A DNA stretch of 64,000 bases from a bacterium (GCA_016290135.1 JAEESW010000008.1:1-64000), one strand, 5' to 3'. Shown: positions 10,276-20,115, numbered from the stretch's first letter. The notes: generated by a model not told the origin, from the letters alone. A program made the numbers and translations.

Positions 10276-11369
10276 GAATTGCCGATTTTGTTGGATATTC
10301 TTGTTTGAGACGCAGAGTCGAAGAAGTGAAGTCTCTCGTGCTTCAGAGAAAGGCTGATCCTGCTCCCGATATCGAAGTTCCTCGCCTTTTCAGATTCGGT
10401 CTCGACTGTTATTCTGACATCTTCCGAGACCGAGACGTGGATGAGCGAGAGTCTTCCCAAAGCTTCGACGATCTCTACCGTTCCCGTGATCTCAGGATCA
10501 TTTTCAGCAAAAATAAAGTCCTGCGGCCGAGCTCCTACGACTATTTTTCCAGGATCGAAAGAGGTCTCAGCCGGAACTTCGATCTTTATGTTTTTGCCGC
10601 TCAGGCAGAGGTCTTCCCCGTTTCTTTCAGCCGAGAGTTCAAGGAGATTCATCGAAGGCGAGCCGATAAATCCGGCGACGAAGAGATTCTGCGGAGTGTC
10701 GAAAAGTTCCGCCGGAGTCCCGACCTGCTGGATTATTCCTTTGTTGAGGACTACGATCCTGTCGGCAAGCGTCATCGCCTCGACCTGATCGTGAGTGACA
10801 TAGATTATCGTGGTCTTCAGTCTTTCATGAAGTTTCTTGAGTTCGACTCTCATCTGCGTTCTGAGCGAAGCATCAAGGTTGGAGAGCGGCTCGTCAAAAA
10901 GGAAGACTTTCGGATCTCTGACAATGGCGCGGCCCATTGCGACGCGCTGACGCTGACCTCCGCTCATCTGTTTCGGAAGCCTGTCGAGAAGGTGAGTGAT
11001 GTCGAGCATGCGCGCGGCTTCCTCAACTTTTTTGTCGATCTCCGCTTTCGGCATCTTTCTCATTTTGAGGGCGAAAGCCATGTTTTCACGCACTGTCATG
11101 TGCGGATAAAGGGCATAACTCTGGAAAACCATCGCGATGTCGCGGTCTTTCGGAGCGATGTCGTTGACGATCCTGTCTCCGATCCTGATGTTTCCGCCGG
11201 TGATCGTTTCCAATCCGGCAAGGGTGCGGAGCAGAGTCGATTTGCCGCAGCCTGACGGGCCTACGAGAACAAGAAACTCGCCGTCTTTCACAGTAAGATC
11301 GATCCCTTTGAGGATCGTCGTTTCCTCATTGTATTTTTTGACGACTTTTTCAAAAGTAACGGATGCCAT
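10272..11369 (-). CDS. ABC transporter ATP-binding protein, sugar/glycerol-3-phosphate type (UgpC/MsmK/MalK-like)
   Basis: Walker A GPSGCGKSTLLR, signature MSGGQRQRVAMGRAIVRDP, Walker B VFLFDEPLSNLDA; C-terminal TOBE-like region. Confidence 0.93.
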   Translation of the reverse strand: MASVTFEKVVKKYNEETTILKGIDLTVKDGEFLVLVGPSGCGKSTLLRTLAGLETITGGNIRIGDRIVNDIAPKDRDIAMVFQSYALYPHMTVRENMAFALKMRKMPKAEIDKKVEEAARMLDITHLLDRLPKQMSGGQRQRVAMGRAIVRDPKVFLFDEPLSNLDASLRTQMRVELKKLHERLKTTIIYVTHDQVEAMTLADRIVVLNKGIIQQVGTPAELFDTPQNLFVAGFIGSPSMNLLELSAERNGEDLCLSGKNIKIEVPAETSFDPGKIVVGARPQDFIFAENDPEITGTVEIVEALGRLSLIHVSVSEDVRITVETESEKARNFDIGSRISLSLKHERLHFFDSASQTRISNKIGNS

Positions 11370-11529
11370 TTGTCCACCTCCAACAAAAAACCGGCAATTA
11401 TAGATAAAATTTAAATAATATCAAAAGTTTGGTGGAAAAATCTTGAACAAATGCAGTTTGCGGCAGTTAGTTGCATAAAATCTGTTTGTTTGTAAGATAC
11501 CATGTGTGTTTCTTTTTTTGGAGGATCAA

Positions 11530-13086
11530 ATGAAAAGACTTCTTTTTATCAGCATCGTGTTATCGCTTGTTTTCGCAGTTTCATGCGGGAACGACGATAA
11601 TTCCTGCGAGCAGAACGAAGACTGCGCAAGCGGTTTCGTCTGTGATCAAAGCATTAAGGAATGTGTCAGTGAAGACGGCGGCGAAACCAATGAGACCGAA
11701 GGCGGCACATCTGAAGGGGAAGTCCCGGAAGGTGCCGCTGAAGGCACCGAGATCCCTGACAGCGATGCGGAAACTTCGACCGGAATTTATGTCACATGCA
11801 CTCCGGGCGAGCGTATGGACTGCTATGAAGGCCCGAGCGGGACAGCAAATGTCGGTCTCTGCAAAGCGGGTTACAAAGAGTGTGTAGAGGACGGATCTGA
11901 CTGGAGCGAATGCCGCGATCAGATCCTTCCGATAGCTGAAATATGCAGCGACGGGATTGATCAGGACTGCGACGGCAGTGATCTTACTCCGGAAACAGCT
12001 GTCGATATCGACGGCGACGGTTACACCTACTGCAGCGGCGACTGCTGCGAGACAACATGGGACTGTCTGGTAGAGCCTGAAAGAGTCAATCCTTCCTCAT
12101 TTGAAGTTCCGGACAACGCTACGGATGACAACTGCAACGGTCAGGTCGACGAGGTCGTATCAGCGTGCGACAGCGGGATAAACCAGGAAACGACGGAAGC
12201 TATGGATATGGCGAAGTCAATGGATCTCTGTCCGTTGGCGGATACCGATACATTCGGCGTCGTCAGCGCGAAACTCCTTTTCCCCGACGGGACGGAAGGC
12301 GAGATCCCGAAGCAGCAGTACAGTGTTCTCACGCGGTTCGGGAATATTCTTGTTCCGAAGGCCGGGAATTCGTTCCTTGCTTTTTCTACCGGCAAGGTAA
12401 ATGTGGCAAGTTCTGAAGAGCTGAGTATCGACAACAGCACTTCGAGCGGCGCACCTGATGACTGGTTCCAGGCGAACGGAGGAGTCAGCTTCCCGAATTC
12501 CCCGGCATGCAGCGGCGGTCTGATAAATACCGGCAATGATCCGGGTAAGCCGCCTGTAAATGACCCTGTTATGCTTGAACTTACGATCCGTGCTCCGAAA
12601 AATGCAGCGGCGTTCGGTGTCGGCGTTTACTACATCAGCAGCGAATTCCCGCAGTATGTCTGCCAGTTCAACGACTTTTTCGTCATGCTTCTGGATACTG
12701 CCTTCACATCGACAGACCCGGATCTGCAGAATCCCTCCGATAAAAATATCGCGATGGACAGCTTGAAGAATCCGCTTGGGATAAACCTTGCAAAATCGGG
12801 GCTTTTCAATGTCTGCTGCCCGAGAGCGGCTTATCCGAGCTGTCATGGTGATGAAGAACTCAAGGGAACGCCGTTCACGACTGCGGGATGCAATGCTATG
12901 ACCATGACGGAAGCCCACGGCGCAACGGGCTGGCTCGAAGTCAGAGGCAACATAAATCCAGGAGAAGATTTCAAGCTCAGAATGGCTATCTGGGACACGA
13001 ACGACCATCAGCTCGACAGCATGGTCATTCTCGACAACTTCACCTGGTATGAAATGGCTCAAAAACCCGGTATCGCTCCGAAATAA
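11530..13086 (+). CDS. Lipoprotein with MopE-like putative metal-binding motif and choice-of-anchor-type domain
   Basis: Lipobox 'VFAVSCGNDD'; 'CSDGIDQDCDGSD' and 'DDNCNGQVDE' repeats; 'LFPDGTEGEIPKQQYSVLTRFGNILVPKAGNSFLAFSTG'. Confidence 0.7.
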   Translation: MKRLLFISIVLSLVFAVSCGNDDNSCEQNEDCASGFVCDQSIKECVSEDGGETNETEGGTSEGEVPEGAAEGTEIPDSDAETSTGIYVTCTPGERMDCYEGPSGTANVGLCKAGYKECVEDGSDWSECRDQILPIAEICSDGIDQDCDGSDLTPETAVDIDGDGYTYCSGDCCETTWDCLVEPERVNPSSFEVPDNATDDNCNGQVDEVVSACDSGINQETTEAMDMAKSMDLCPLADTDTFGVVSAKLLFPDGTEGEIPKQQYSVLTRFGNILVPKAGNSFLAFSTGKVNVASSEELSIDNSTSSGAPDDWFQANGGVSFPNSPACSGGLINTGNDPGKPPVNDPVMLELTIRAPKNAAAFGVGVYYISSEFPQYVCQFNDFFVMLLDTAFTSTDPDLQNPSDKNIAMDSLKNPLGINLAKSGLFNVCCPRAAYPSCHGDEELKGTPFTTAGCNAMTMTEAHGATGWLEVRGNINPGEDFKLRMAIWDTNDHQLDSMVILDNFTWYEMAQKPGIAPK

Positions 13087-13181
13087 ATAATGAGACGTGT
13101 TTCCGCGTCTCTGCAAATCTCATTCATTTGACTTGTCGGATATAACTCGTAAAATTCAGCGGTTTTTGTTTTGAGGTTCAA

Positions 13182-14375
13182 ATGCAGGTCTTTCCTTTCA
13201 ATGTTACTGATGAAGAATACGCCTCTTTGATGAAAAAACTTGAGGTCTCGGAGTGCGGCTCATCGATAATGCGCGGCCGTTTTGCTCTGGAAACGTTCGT
13301 TGTCTCCGATATTTCGACTCCGGCAGCGAATGTCGTGAAGCAGGAAGTCCTCTCGCTTGGCGGCGAGGCTGCTGTTCCTGCGCACGCCGTAAACTGCTCG
13401 AAACCGAAAAGCGGATTCATTTTTTCACTGAGACGCGATAAGATACCCGCTTTTGTTTCACGGATGAGAGCTCAGTGCTGGAAACTGCCTCAAGTCGCTG
13501 ATTTTATTGATAAGTTCGTTGCATCGCAAAAACCGTGGTTTTCTTTTTCTCACCCCGGGATCGACACGACGCGGCCTAATATCATGGGAATACTCAATGT
13601 CACTCCCGATTCTTTTTCGGACGGCGGAAGCTGGACGGATATCGATGCAGCCATGAAACATGTTTCCGAAATGCTTGAAGACGGTGCCGATATTATTGAT
13701 GTCGGCGGCGAATCTACGCGTCCGGGAAGTGATTCAGTTGATGCAGAAACTGAGAAAAAGCGCGTTCTCCCTGTGATCCACGAGATAAAAAGACAGTTTC
13801 CCAAGGCTGTGATCTCGATCGACACTGTGAAAAGTTCTGTCGCGGAAGCTGCAATAAACGCCGGTGCGGAGATCGTGAACGACATCAGCGGACTTACTTT
13901 CGATCCCGAAACGGCTTCAGTCTGTGCGGCTGCCCAAAAACCGATAGTGGTCGGCCACATCAAAGGTCTGCCGAAAAATATGCAGGAAGATCCGGTTTAT
14001 GAAGATCTGTTCTCTGAAATGCTGGATTTTTTCAATAGAGCGAAAGAGACGCTGCTTTCAAAAGGTCTTCCTGAAAGCAAGATCATGATCGATCCTGGGA
14101 TCTGTTTCGGAAAAACTCTTGAGCATAATCTGGCGATAACGAAACATCTGGAAGTCTTCTTCTCATGCCTTGATCCTGTCGTGGCCGGTTTCAGCCGCAA
14201 AAGCATGATCGGAGCAATTACCGGCAGGACCAGTCCGCTTGAGAGGCTCGCAGGAACTGTCGCGCTCGACACCATCGCTTTGGAAAAGGGCGCCGCCGTG
14301 ATCAGAGTCCACGATGTCAGGGAAGCAAAAGATACTTTGGAAATATTCAACGCTTTAAAGGAGCCGTCATGTTAA
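13182..14375 (+). CDS. folP: Dihydropteroate synthase
   Basis: 'PNIMGILNVTPDSFSDGGSW', 'GADIIDVGGESTRPGSD', 'ISIDTVKSSVAEAAINAGAEIVNDISG', 'DPGICFGKTLEHN', 'GFSRKSMIG'. Confidence 0.95.
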   Translation: MQVFPFNVTDEEYASLMKKLEVSECGSSIMRGRFALETFVVSDISTPAANVVKQEVLSLGGEAAVPAHAVNCSKPKSGFIFSLRRDKIPAFVSRMRAQCWKLPQVADFIDKFVASQKPWFSFSHPGIDTTRPNIMGILNVTPDSFSDGGSWTDIDAAMKHVSEMLEDGADIIDVGGESTRPGSDSVDAETEKKRVLPVIHEIKRQFPKAVISIDTVKSSVAEAAINAGAEIVNDISGLTFDPETASVCAAAQKPIVVGHIKGLPKNMQEDPVYEDLFSEMLDFFNRAKETLLSKGLPESKIMIDPGICFGKTLEHNLAITKHLEVFFSCLDPVVAGFSRKSMIGAITGRTSPLERLAGTVALDTIALEKGAAVIRVHDVREAKDTLEIFNALKEPSC

Positions 14376-15160
14376 CTTTTTCGGAATTTCTGCTGGCTGT
14401 AGCGGGAAGCGATTCTGTTCCGCTTTTCATTTTCAAGGCGGCAGTCGATTTCTGCTGCATCTACTTCATTTTTTATCTCTTTTTTGTCGAGATCAAAGAC
14501 AGCAAGTCGATCAGGGTAACGGCGGGTTTTGCTCTGCTCGCCCTTTTCTACATTTTTGCTCGGATCTTCGACCTTACAGGGATCACATGGTTTCTGGGCA
14601 ACTTCTTCTTCTACGCTCCGGTGCTGATAATCGTCGTGTTCCGCAACGAGATCAAGAACATGCTCGCTTCGATGAGTATTTTCAACATCACGATGAAGCA
14701 GGAGGAGTATGCGGGCGAAGAGGACATCATCAGTCACATCGCGAACGCCATGGACTATCTCGCTTCGGTGCGTGAAGGCGCTCTTGTCGTGATCATGCCT
14801 TCGGAAGACGCAAAACTCGGTGCGATAGCCGAGGGAACGGAGATCGATTCTCTCATCACGAGAGAGCTTCTTCTTACGATATTCAAGAAGAATTCGCCCC
14901 TTCACGACGGTGCTGTGATCATCAAAAACAGAAGGATCTCAAGAGCTTCGGTATTCTTTTCGCTCAGCACGAACCCTGATATCGACCCGAATTTCGGAAC
15001 AAGGCACCGCGCGGCTTACGGTATCAGCGAAAAAGTCCCTGATGCGCTCGTTATCGTCGTCAGTGAGGAGAGAGGCGAGATCTCGCTTCTTCACGGCGGC
15101 AGAATAACCCGCGATCTCAGCAAGGACGCGCTAAAACAGCAGCTCGCAAACAAAATTTAG
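14369..15160 (+). CDS. cdaA: Diadenylate cyclase (CdaA-type, N-terminal TM helices + DAC domain)
   Basis: 'LHDGAVIIKNRRISRASVFFSLSTNPDIDPNFGTRHRAAYGISE' = DGA and RHR DAC motifs. Confidence 0.92.
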   Translation: MLTFSEFLLAVAGSDSVPLFIFKAAVDFCCIYFIFYLFFVEIKDSKSIRVTAGFALLALFYIFARIFDLTGITWFLGNFFFYAPVLIIVVFRNEIKNMLASMSIFNITMKQEEYAGEEDIISHIANAMDYLASVREGALVVIMPSEDAKLGAIAEGTEIDSLITRELLLTIFKKNSPLHDGAVIIKNRRISRASVFFSLSTNPDIDPNFGTRHRAAYGISEKVPDALVIVVSEERGEISLLHGGRITRDLSKDALKQQLANKI

Positions 15161-15169
15161 GAGAACGGC

Positions 15170-15709
15170 ATGATAACGACTTCATCTAAACAGGAATTTG
15201 TGAAAAGGATCTTCAAACACAATCTCCGCGAAAAACTTCTCGCAGCGCTCTGCACGCTCGTGCTCATGCTTGTCGCTGTCTGCCTGAGGCCCGTAAACAG
15301 AGTCTATTCCGTAAAGGTCAGCACGAATATCTCTTCCGACCAGATACTTGTTTCGGGAAATGCAGGGCTGGTCGAAGTAAAAGTGAGCGGCAATTTTTTT
15401 GAATTGCGTAAAATAAAAAGTGAAGATCTGGTGATGAATTTCGATTTTTCTTCCGAAAAGGCTGGAGAGATCAGTCTGAACATCGGAGAAAAGGAGCTCC
15501 CGGCGGTCTTTCTTCCGCTGGATGTGAAAAGTGTTTCTCCGCAGACCCTTGTCTTCATAACGGAAGAGAAAAAGGAGGAAACTGCACCGGAGGCAGCGGC
15601 ATCAAGTGAAGAGGCCGTCAATGAATCCGCGGATCAGGAACACGGGGCGAATGAAACGGCGGCTCCGGCAAAAGAGGAAAACGGCGGGAACGAGGAAAAA
15701 AATGAATAA
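15170..15709 (+). CDS. YbbR/CdaR-like domain protein
   Basis: Follows cdaA; N-terminal TM, then 'RPVNRVYSVKVSTNISSDQILVSGNAGLVEVKVSGNFFELRKIKSEDLVMNFDFS'; acidic/Ala-rich tail. Confidence 0.7.
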   Translation: MITTSSKQEFVKRIFKHNLREKLLAALCTLVLMLVAVCLRPVNRVYSVKVSTNISSDQILVSGNAGLVEVKVSGNFFELRKIKSEDLVMNFDFSSEKAGEISLNIGEKELPAVFLPLDVKSVSPQTLVFITEEKKEETAPEAAASSEEAVNESADQEHGANETAAPAKEENGGNEEKNE

Positions 15710-16217
15710 AGAACCGCGTGTCATCTGGTTCACAGGTCTTTCGGGCGCGGGAAAGACGACGCTCGCCGAAAAACTGGCCGTGTATCTCAAAAATTCAGGA
15801 GTCAAGTGCGAACTTCTCGACGGTGATACGGTGCGCAACATCTTTCCGCAGACAGGATTCACCAAAAAAGACCGGGACGAACATGTCAAACGGATGGGAT
15901 TCCTCGCTTCGATGCTTGAGAGGAACGGCATCACAGTGATCGCATCCTTTATTTCACCATACCGCGAATCACGCGATTTCGTCCGGAAGATGTGCAGAAA
16001 TTTTGTCGAAGTCTATGTCTCGACTTCACTTGAAGTGTGTGAAAAACGCGATGTCAAAGGGCTTTACAAAAAGGCGAGACGCGGGGAGATCACTTCATTC
16101 ACAGGGATCGATGATCCTTACGAAGCACCGCTCCATCCGGAAATCACGATAAACACAGCGGAAGAGACCGTTGAAGAATCACTGGAAAAGGTGACAGGCT
16201 ATTTGGAAGCCGTATAG
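15702..16217 (+). CDS. cysC: Adenylylsulfate kinase
   Basis: 'VIWFTGLSGAGKTTLAEKLAVYL', 'LLDGDTVRNIF', 'FISPYRESRDFVRKM', 'FTGIDDPYEAPLHPEITINT'. Confidence 0.9.
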   Translation: MNKEPRVIWFTGLSGAGKTTLAEKLAVYLKNSGVKCELLDGDTVRNIFPQTGFTKKDRDEHVKRMGFLASMLERNGITVIASFISPYRESRDFVRKMCRNFVEVYVSTSLEVCEKRDVKGLYKKARRGEITSFTGIDDPYEAPLHPEITINTAEETVEESLEKVTGYLEAV

Positions 16218-16259
16218 CGAAAGCAGACTGCGGCTTATATGATGCGGTAAAATTGAATC

Positions 16260-16727
16260 ATGGAGGATCCCTTGACCGATTACAGAATCCTTTTGAAACA
16301 AGCGGCCGAAATAATCGAAAGCGAGCCTTGGTGCGTCGCGGCTCTCAGCAACATTTCTTCTCTCGTCATGGCGAGTCTGAAAGACCTCAACTGGGCGGGA
16401 TTCTACCTCGTGAGAAACGGCGTGCTTACGGTCGGACCTTTTCAGGGAAAGCCCGCGTGCATACATATCCAGCCTGGAAAAGGGGTGTGCGGGACGGCAC
16501 TTCTTAAAGACGAGACTCTTCTTGTTCCCGATGTCCACGAATTTCCGGGGCATATCGCCTGCGACAGCGCGTCGAACTCTGAAATAGTCGTGCCGATACA
16601 CTCAAACGGCAGGGTTATTGCCGTTCTTGATATCGACAGTCCGCTTCTCGGCCGTTTTTCCGAAGCCGACAAAGCGGGACTCGAGCAGCTTGTGAAACTT
16701 TTGGAAGAGAAGGGCGAGTGGAGTTGA
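16260..16727 (+). CDS. msrC: GAF-domain free methionine-(R)-sulfoxide reductase
   Basis: 'NWAGFYLVRNGVLTVGPFQGKPACIHIQPGKGVCGTA...VHEFPGHIACDSASNSEIVVPI' with the conserved Cys residues of fRMsr. Confidence 0.88.
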   Translation: MEDPLTDYRILLKQAAEIIESEPWCVAALSNISSLVMASLKDLNWAGFYLVRNGVLTVGPFQGKPACIHIQPGKGVCGTALLKDETLLVPDVHEFPGHIACDSASNSEIVVPIHSNGRVIAVLDIDSPLLGRFSEADKAGLEQLVKLLEEKGEWS

Positions 16728-16730
16728 ATA

Positions 16731-18011
16731 GTGGCAAAGCCGCATCTTTCATTTTATCTGGTTTTGTTTTTCCTGCTCATTCCGCTGTTTAAGAGCTTCT
16801 GTGCTTTTGCTGAAGAAAATCAGGATGTTAAGAATGAACAACTTGTGTCGTCGGTAAAGTTCGAAGGTCTGGGAAGGACAAAGGAATCCTATATGCTCTC
16901 GTTACTCGGAAAGTATGTCGGGACCCCCGAAAGCCGCATCGACCTGCATGAAGTCAAGGTCACTCTTGAGGAGCTGGAACTCTTTTCCGAAACCGAAGTA
17001 TCGCTTAAGAAAGATGAAAACGGCGCGACAGTGCTTTTCATAAAAGTTAAGGAAAAATGGTCTTTTATTCCGGTCCCTTTTTTCATGTATTCAAGCTCGA
17101 CAGGCTTTATGGGCGGGGCTTTCGTGATGGATACGAACGCGTTCGGGATCAGAGACAACTATGTCGTTGGCGGAGTCTTTTCCAAAAATATCCAGCTCGC
17201 TCTTATGACCTACAGCAGACCTACGCGTGATATAAAACACCCCGGTTTTACGGTCGGAGCCTCTTTCACCCGGCGTGACAACGAGGAGAAGGATCTTTCG
17301 GGCAGAAAAATATTCGAATACAACGCAATGGGAGGTTCGGTTTATGCTGCAGTGAGCGATAAAATCACGGCACATTCAAAGATAAACGCCGGTCTGCGCT
17401 ACAACTATACCAATGCCGCCGTTAAGAAAAAATACGCGGAATATAAAGAAAAGATCAAGTCTTTTCACGCAATTACGCCGGGAGTCGGCTGGGACATCAG
17501 CTTTCCGTCGCTCAACGAATGGTTCATGTCTGTGAAATCGTTCAGCATAGACGGCGGCGTGACTCTACTGACTTCGGGAAGCTGCGCGGAATCTCTCGGT
17601 CTGAAGCTTTCCATACAGCATCCTCTGCCGGTTACGCGCCTCAGGGTGCTCACCCAGTACGCGCTTTATTTGTCGAACGATCTTCCGATCCCGCTGAGAC
17701 CGTCGCAAATGGTCGTAGGAACGACGATAATGCCCGACAAATTCCACGGTACCAAGATGGGAGGCGCGAATTTCGGCCTTGAAGCCGGCATTCTGAACAC
17801 AAAATTCGTGATGTTTTCGGCTTACGGGCTTCTGGAACAGTTCGCCGGAGAGGATTCCGACGGAAGTTTCGTAATGAATTTCGGCTATTCGGCCGGATTG
17901 AAAATGTATCTGAAAAAACTGGCAGTCCCTGCGATCTCGGTCGGCGTTTCGCACAATCTGATGCAGAACGAGATCAAGTTCTCCGCAACGATAGGGATGG
18001 GAGGATTTTAG
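16731..18011 (+). CDS. BamA/TamA-like outer membrane protein (POTRA + surface-antigen barrel)
   Basis: Signal peptide, POTRA-like 'VKFEGLGRTKESYMLSLLGKYVGTPESRIDLHEVKVTLEELELFSETEVSLKKDENGATVLFIKVKEKW', beta-rich C-terminus. Confidence 0.75.
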   Translation: MAKPHLSFYLVLFFLLIPLFKSFCAFAEENQDVKNEQLVSSVKFEGLGRTKESYMLSLLGKYVGTPESRIDLHEVKVTLEELELFSETEVSLKKDENGATVLFIKVKEKWSFIPVPFFMYSSSTGFMGGAFVMDTNAFGIRDNYVVGGVFSKNIQLALMTYSRPTRDIKHPGFTVGASFTRRDNEEKDLSGRKIFEYNAMGGSVYAAVSDKITAHSKINAGLRYNYTNAAVKKKYAEYKEKIKSFHAITPGVGWDISFPSLNEWFMSVKSFSIDGGVTLLTSGSCAESLGLKLSIQHPLPVTRLRVLTQYALYLSNDLPIPLRPSQMVVGTTIMPDKFHGTKMGGANFGLEAGILNTKFVMFSAYGLLEQFAGEDSDGSFVMNFGYSAGLKMYLKKLAVPAISVGVSHNLMQNEIKFSATIGMGGF

Positions 18012-18120
18012 CCCTTATTTCGAAAAATCCCGGCTCTGAGATCCGCCGGTTTGCCAAAAAGGAACAGAGTTCAGGAACATAAAAGCGTAAACGGTGCGGA
18101 TAATCCTTGCCAATTTGTTC

Positions 18121-18148
18121 AAACTGCCTAAAATTATGCAGTTTTTTT
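18121..18148 (+). terminator. Candidate intrinsic terminator
   Basis: AAACTGC-N10-GCAGTTT followed by T-run, between BamA-like CDS and next CDS. Confidence 0.55.
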
Positions 18149-18167
18149 GTTTATTAAGGAGATGGAA

Positions 18168-18977
18168 ATGAAAAAGTTTTTTGTTCTTTTTGCTCTTTTG
18201 ACGGCCTTTATTTTTGCGGCCTGCACCGGAACGGTGTCGAATCAGGCCGAAAAGAACGACAAGAAAACGGAACAGGATCAGGTGTCTGCATCTGGATCAG
18301 TGGAGCAGGAAAACGAAACAGAAAAGGAGGAAACGGTGAAAAGCACAAAAGCTAAACTTCTTTACATGGGACATGCGAGCCTCCGCATCACTACAGCTGA
18401 AGGGAAGGTGATCTACATAGATCCTTTCGCCGGCGACGGATACGGGCCTGAGGCCGATCTTATCCTTGTTACCCACGCCCACTTCGACCACAATGCTCTC
18501 GACAAAGTGAAAAACCGCAGGAGCGACTGCCGGACCATCACTTGGAAAGAGGCTCTCGACGGCGGAAAACACCAGACTTTCGATCTCGGATATGTGAAGA
18601 TCGAAGCGGTGGAAGCGGGTTACAACAAAAATCACGACGTGAAAGAGTGCGTCGGCTATATCCTTACATTCTCCGACGGCGTATCGGTCTATGTTTCGGG
18701 TGACACGAGCAAGACCGAGCAGATGCCGGCACTGGCGGAACAGAAGCTCGACTACGCTTTCTACTGCTGCGACGGCGTATACAACATGGATCTGCCGGAA
18801 GCGGCCGAGTGCGCGAAACTTGTCGGAGCGAAGCACGATGTCCCCTATCATGTCGTACCGCCGAAGGACGGAAAATATTTCGACAGATCCAGAGCTGAGC
18901 AGTTTGATTCGCCGAACCGCCTGATAATCAATGAAGGTGAGGAGATAGAACTGGTATCAGACAGCAAAGAACACTGA
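18168..18977 (+). CDS. MBL-fold metal-dependent hydrolase, lipoprotein form
   Basis: Lipobox 'FIFAACTG'; 'KLLYMGHASLRITTAEGKVIYIDPFAGDGYGPEADLILVTHAHFDHNAL'; internal AAGGAGG-aaacg-GTG at 18324-18338. Confidence 0.85.
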   Translation: MKKFFVLFALLTAFIFAACTGTVSNQAEKNDKKTEQDQVSASGSVEQENETEKEETVKSTKAKLLYMGHASLRITTAEGKVIYIDPFAGDGYGPEADLILVTHAHFDHNALDKVKNRRSDCRTITWKEALDGGKHQTFDLGYVKIEAVEAGYNKNHDVKECVGYILTFSDGVSVYVSGDTSKTEQMPALAEQKLDYAFYCCDGVYNMDLPEAAECAKLVGAKHDVPYHVVPPKDGKYFDRSRAEQFDSPNRLIINEGEEIELVSDSKEH

Positions 18978-19011
18978 TCCAAAGCGAAGAACAAGTTGAA
19001 AACAAAAAAAC

Positions 19012-19050
19012 TGACACGGTGTCAATTTTGTTTATTCTGACGCGGTGACG
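19012..19050 (+). promoter_or_regulatory. TGACACGGTGTCA operator pair + promoter upstream of flavodoxin gene
   Basis: TGACACGGTGTCA (19012-19024) and TGACGCGGTGACG (19038-19050), 26 bp apart; TATTCT -10-like element between. Confidence 0.7.
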
Positions 19051-19104
19051 GTATGATCTTCATTTTAGAAATTTTAGGAGAAACAGATAAAAAGGAGAAA
19101 ACTT

Positions 19105-19842
19105 ATGTTCTCAAAAATGTGGAATGAAATTTCTGCGCACAAAGTGCGTTATTCAGTGATTTCAGCGGTTCTGGTGCTTGCAGTCGTGCTCTTTGCGCTT
19201 TTCGGAGTTTCCTACATCAGAAGGCACTTCCAGACTGTGAATATCGACCGTGAACAGGCGGCTCGTACCGAACAGATCGACATGAAAGGGAAAAAGGGGA
19301 TCATCGTTTACTTCACCAGAGTCGGAAACACCGATTTTGCAAAGGATGTCGATGCGGTATCCAGCGCCTCTTTAATGAATGACGGCGGAAAACTTGTGGG
19401 AAACAGTGAACTTTTGTCTAAAATGATCGCAAATGCCACGGGTTATCCGCTCTACGCGATAAAGACAAAAAACAAATACCCTTCAAGCTACGTCGACACC
19501 GTCATCGAAGCCACCAAAGAGTTCCAGGGAGAAAAGCCTGTTGAACTTGAAGGCGCCGCACCGGATCTTTCCGGTTATGACACGGTCATTCTGGTCTATC
19601 CGCTCTGGCACTGGACGCTTCCCGTTCCTGTGCAGAAATTCCTGACTGAAAATAAACTTGAAGGCAAGACCCTTTATTCTCTGGTAACGCACGGCGGCAG
19701 CGGTTTCGGAAACGCGATCAAGGATACCCCGAAATGGACCTCGGCAAAGGTAAGTCCTCTGACGCTTTCGGTATATGACGATGAGGTCACGGTCTCACTT
19801 CCTAAAGTTCTTGAATGGGTGAAAAAAATCGCTGACAATTGA
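19105..19842 (+). CDS. Membrane-anchored flavodoxin-like protein
   Basis: N-terminal TM helix; 'GIIVYFTRVGNT...YDTVILVYPLWHWTLPVPVQKFLTENKLEGKTLYSLVTHGGSGFG'. Confidence 0.85.
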   Translation: MFSKMWNEISAHKVRYSVISAVLVLAVVLFALFGVSYIRRHFQTVNIDREQAARTEQIDMKGKKGIIVYFTRVGNTDFAKDVDAVSSASLMNDGGKLVGNSELLSKMIANATGYPLYAIKTKNKYPSSYVDTVIEATKEFQGEKPVELEGAAPDLSGYDTVILVYPLWHWTLPVPVQKFLTENKLEGKTLYSLVTHGGSGFGNAIKDTPKWTSAKVSPLTLSVYDDEVTVSLPKVLEWVKKIADN

Positions 19843-19988
19843 ACCAAGAGAGCCGGCAGAAGGAGAGATTCGCAGGAATCCTTGCGCTTTTACGGCGAAA
19901 TCGCGGTGCTTGTCGCACAGAAGCGCGGCATCAAAAACAAGATCGCACTTCTCAAGCTTGAAGGATTTTGCGGTTTCCTGCATTAAAT

Positions 19989-20035
19989 TGACACGGTGTC
20001 AGTTTTCTTGTAATTACGATCCTGACACGATGCCG
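19989..20035 (+). promoter_or_regulatory. TGACAC-type operator pair upstream of fic
   Basis: TGACACGGTGTCA (19989-20001) and TGACACGATGCCG (20023-20035); TTGACA-N17-TAATTA promoter-like. Confidence 0.6.
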
Positions 20036-20051
20036 GCAAACTCTTGCAATA

Positions 20052-20103
20052 TTCCGATAATTACGTTAGTATCGTTCCGATAATTGTTTATTATTCCGAT
20101 AAT
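20052..20103 (+). repeat. Three direct repeats of TTCCGATAAT upstream of fic
   Basis: TTCCGATAAT at 20052-20061, 20075-20084, 20094-20103. Confidence 0.85.
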
Positions 20104-20115
20104 CGAGGTCGAAAG

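Noticed and set aside
13087-13115. GAGACG...CGTCTC hairpin after the 11530 lipoprotein
   Set aside because: Has a stem but no T-run; too weak to call a terminator.
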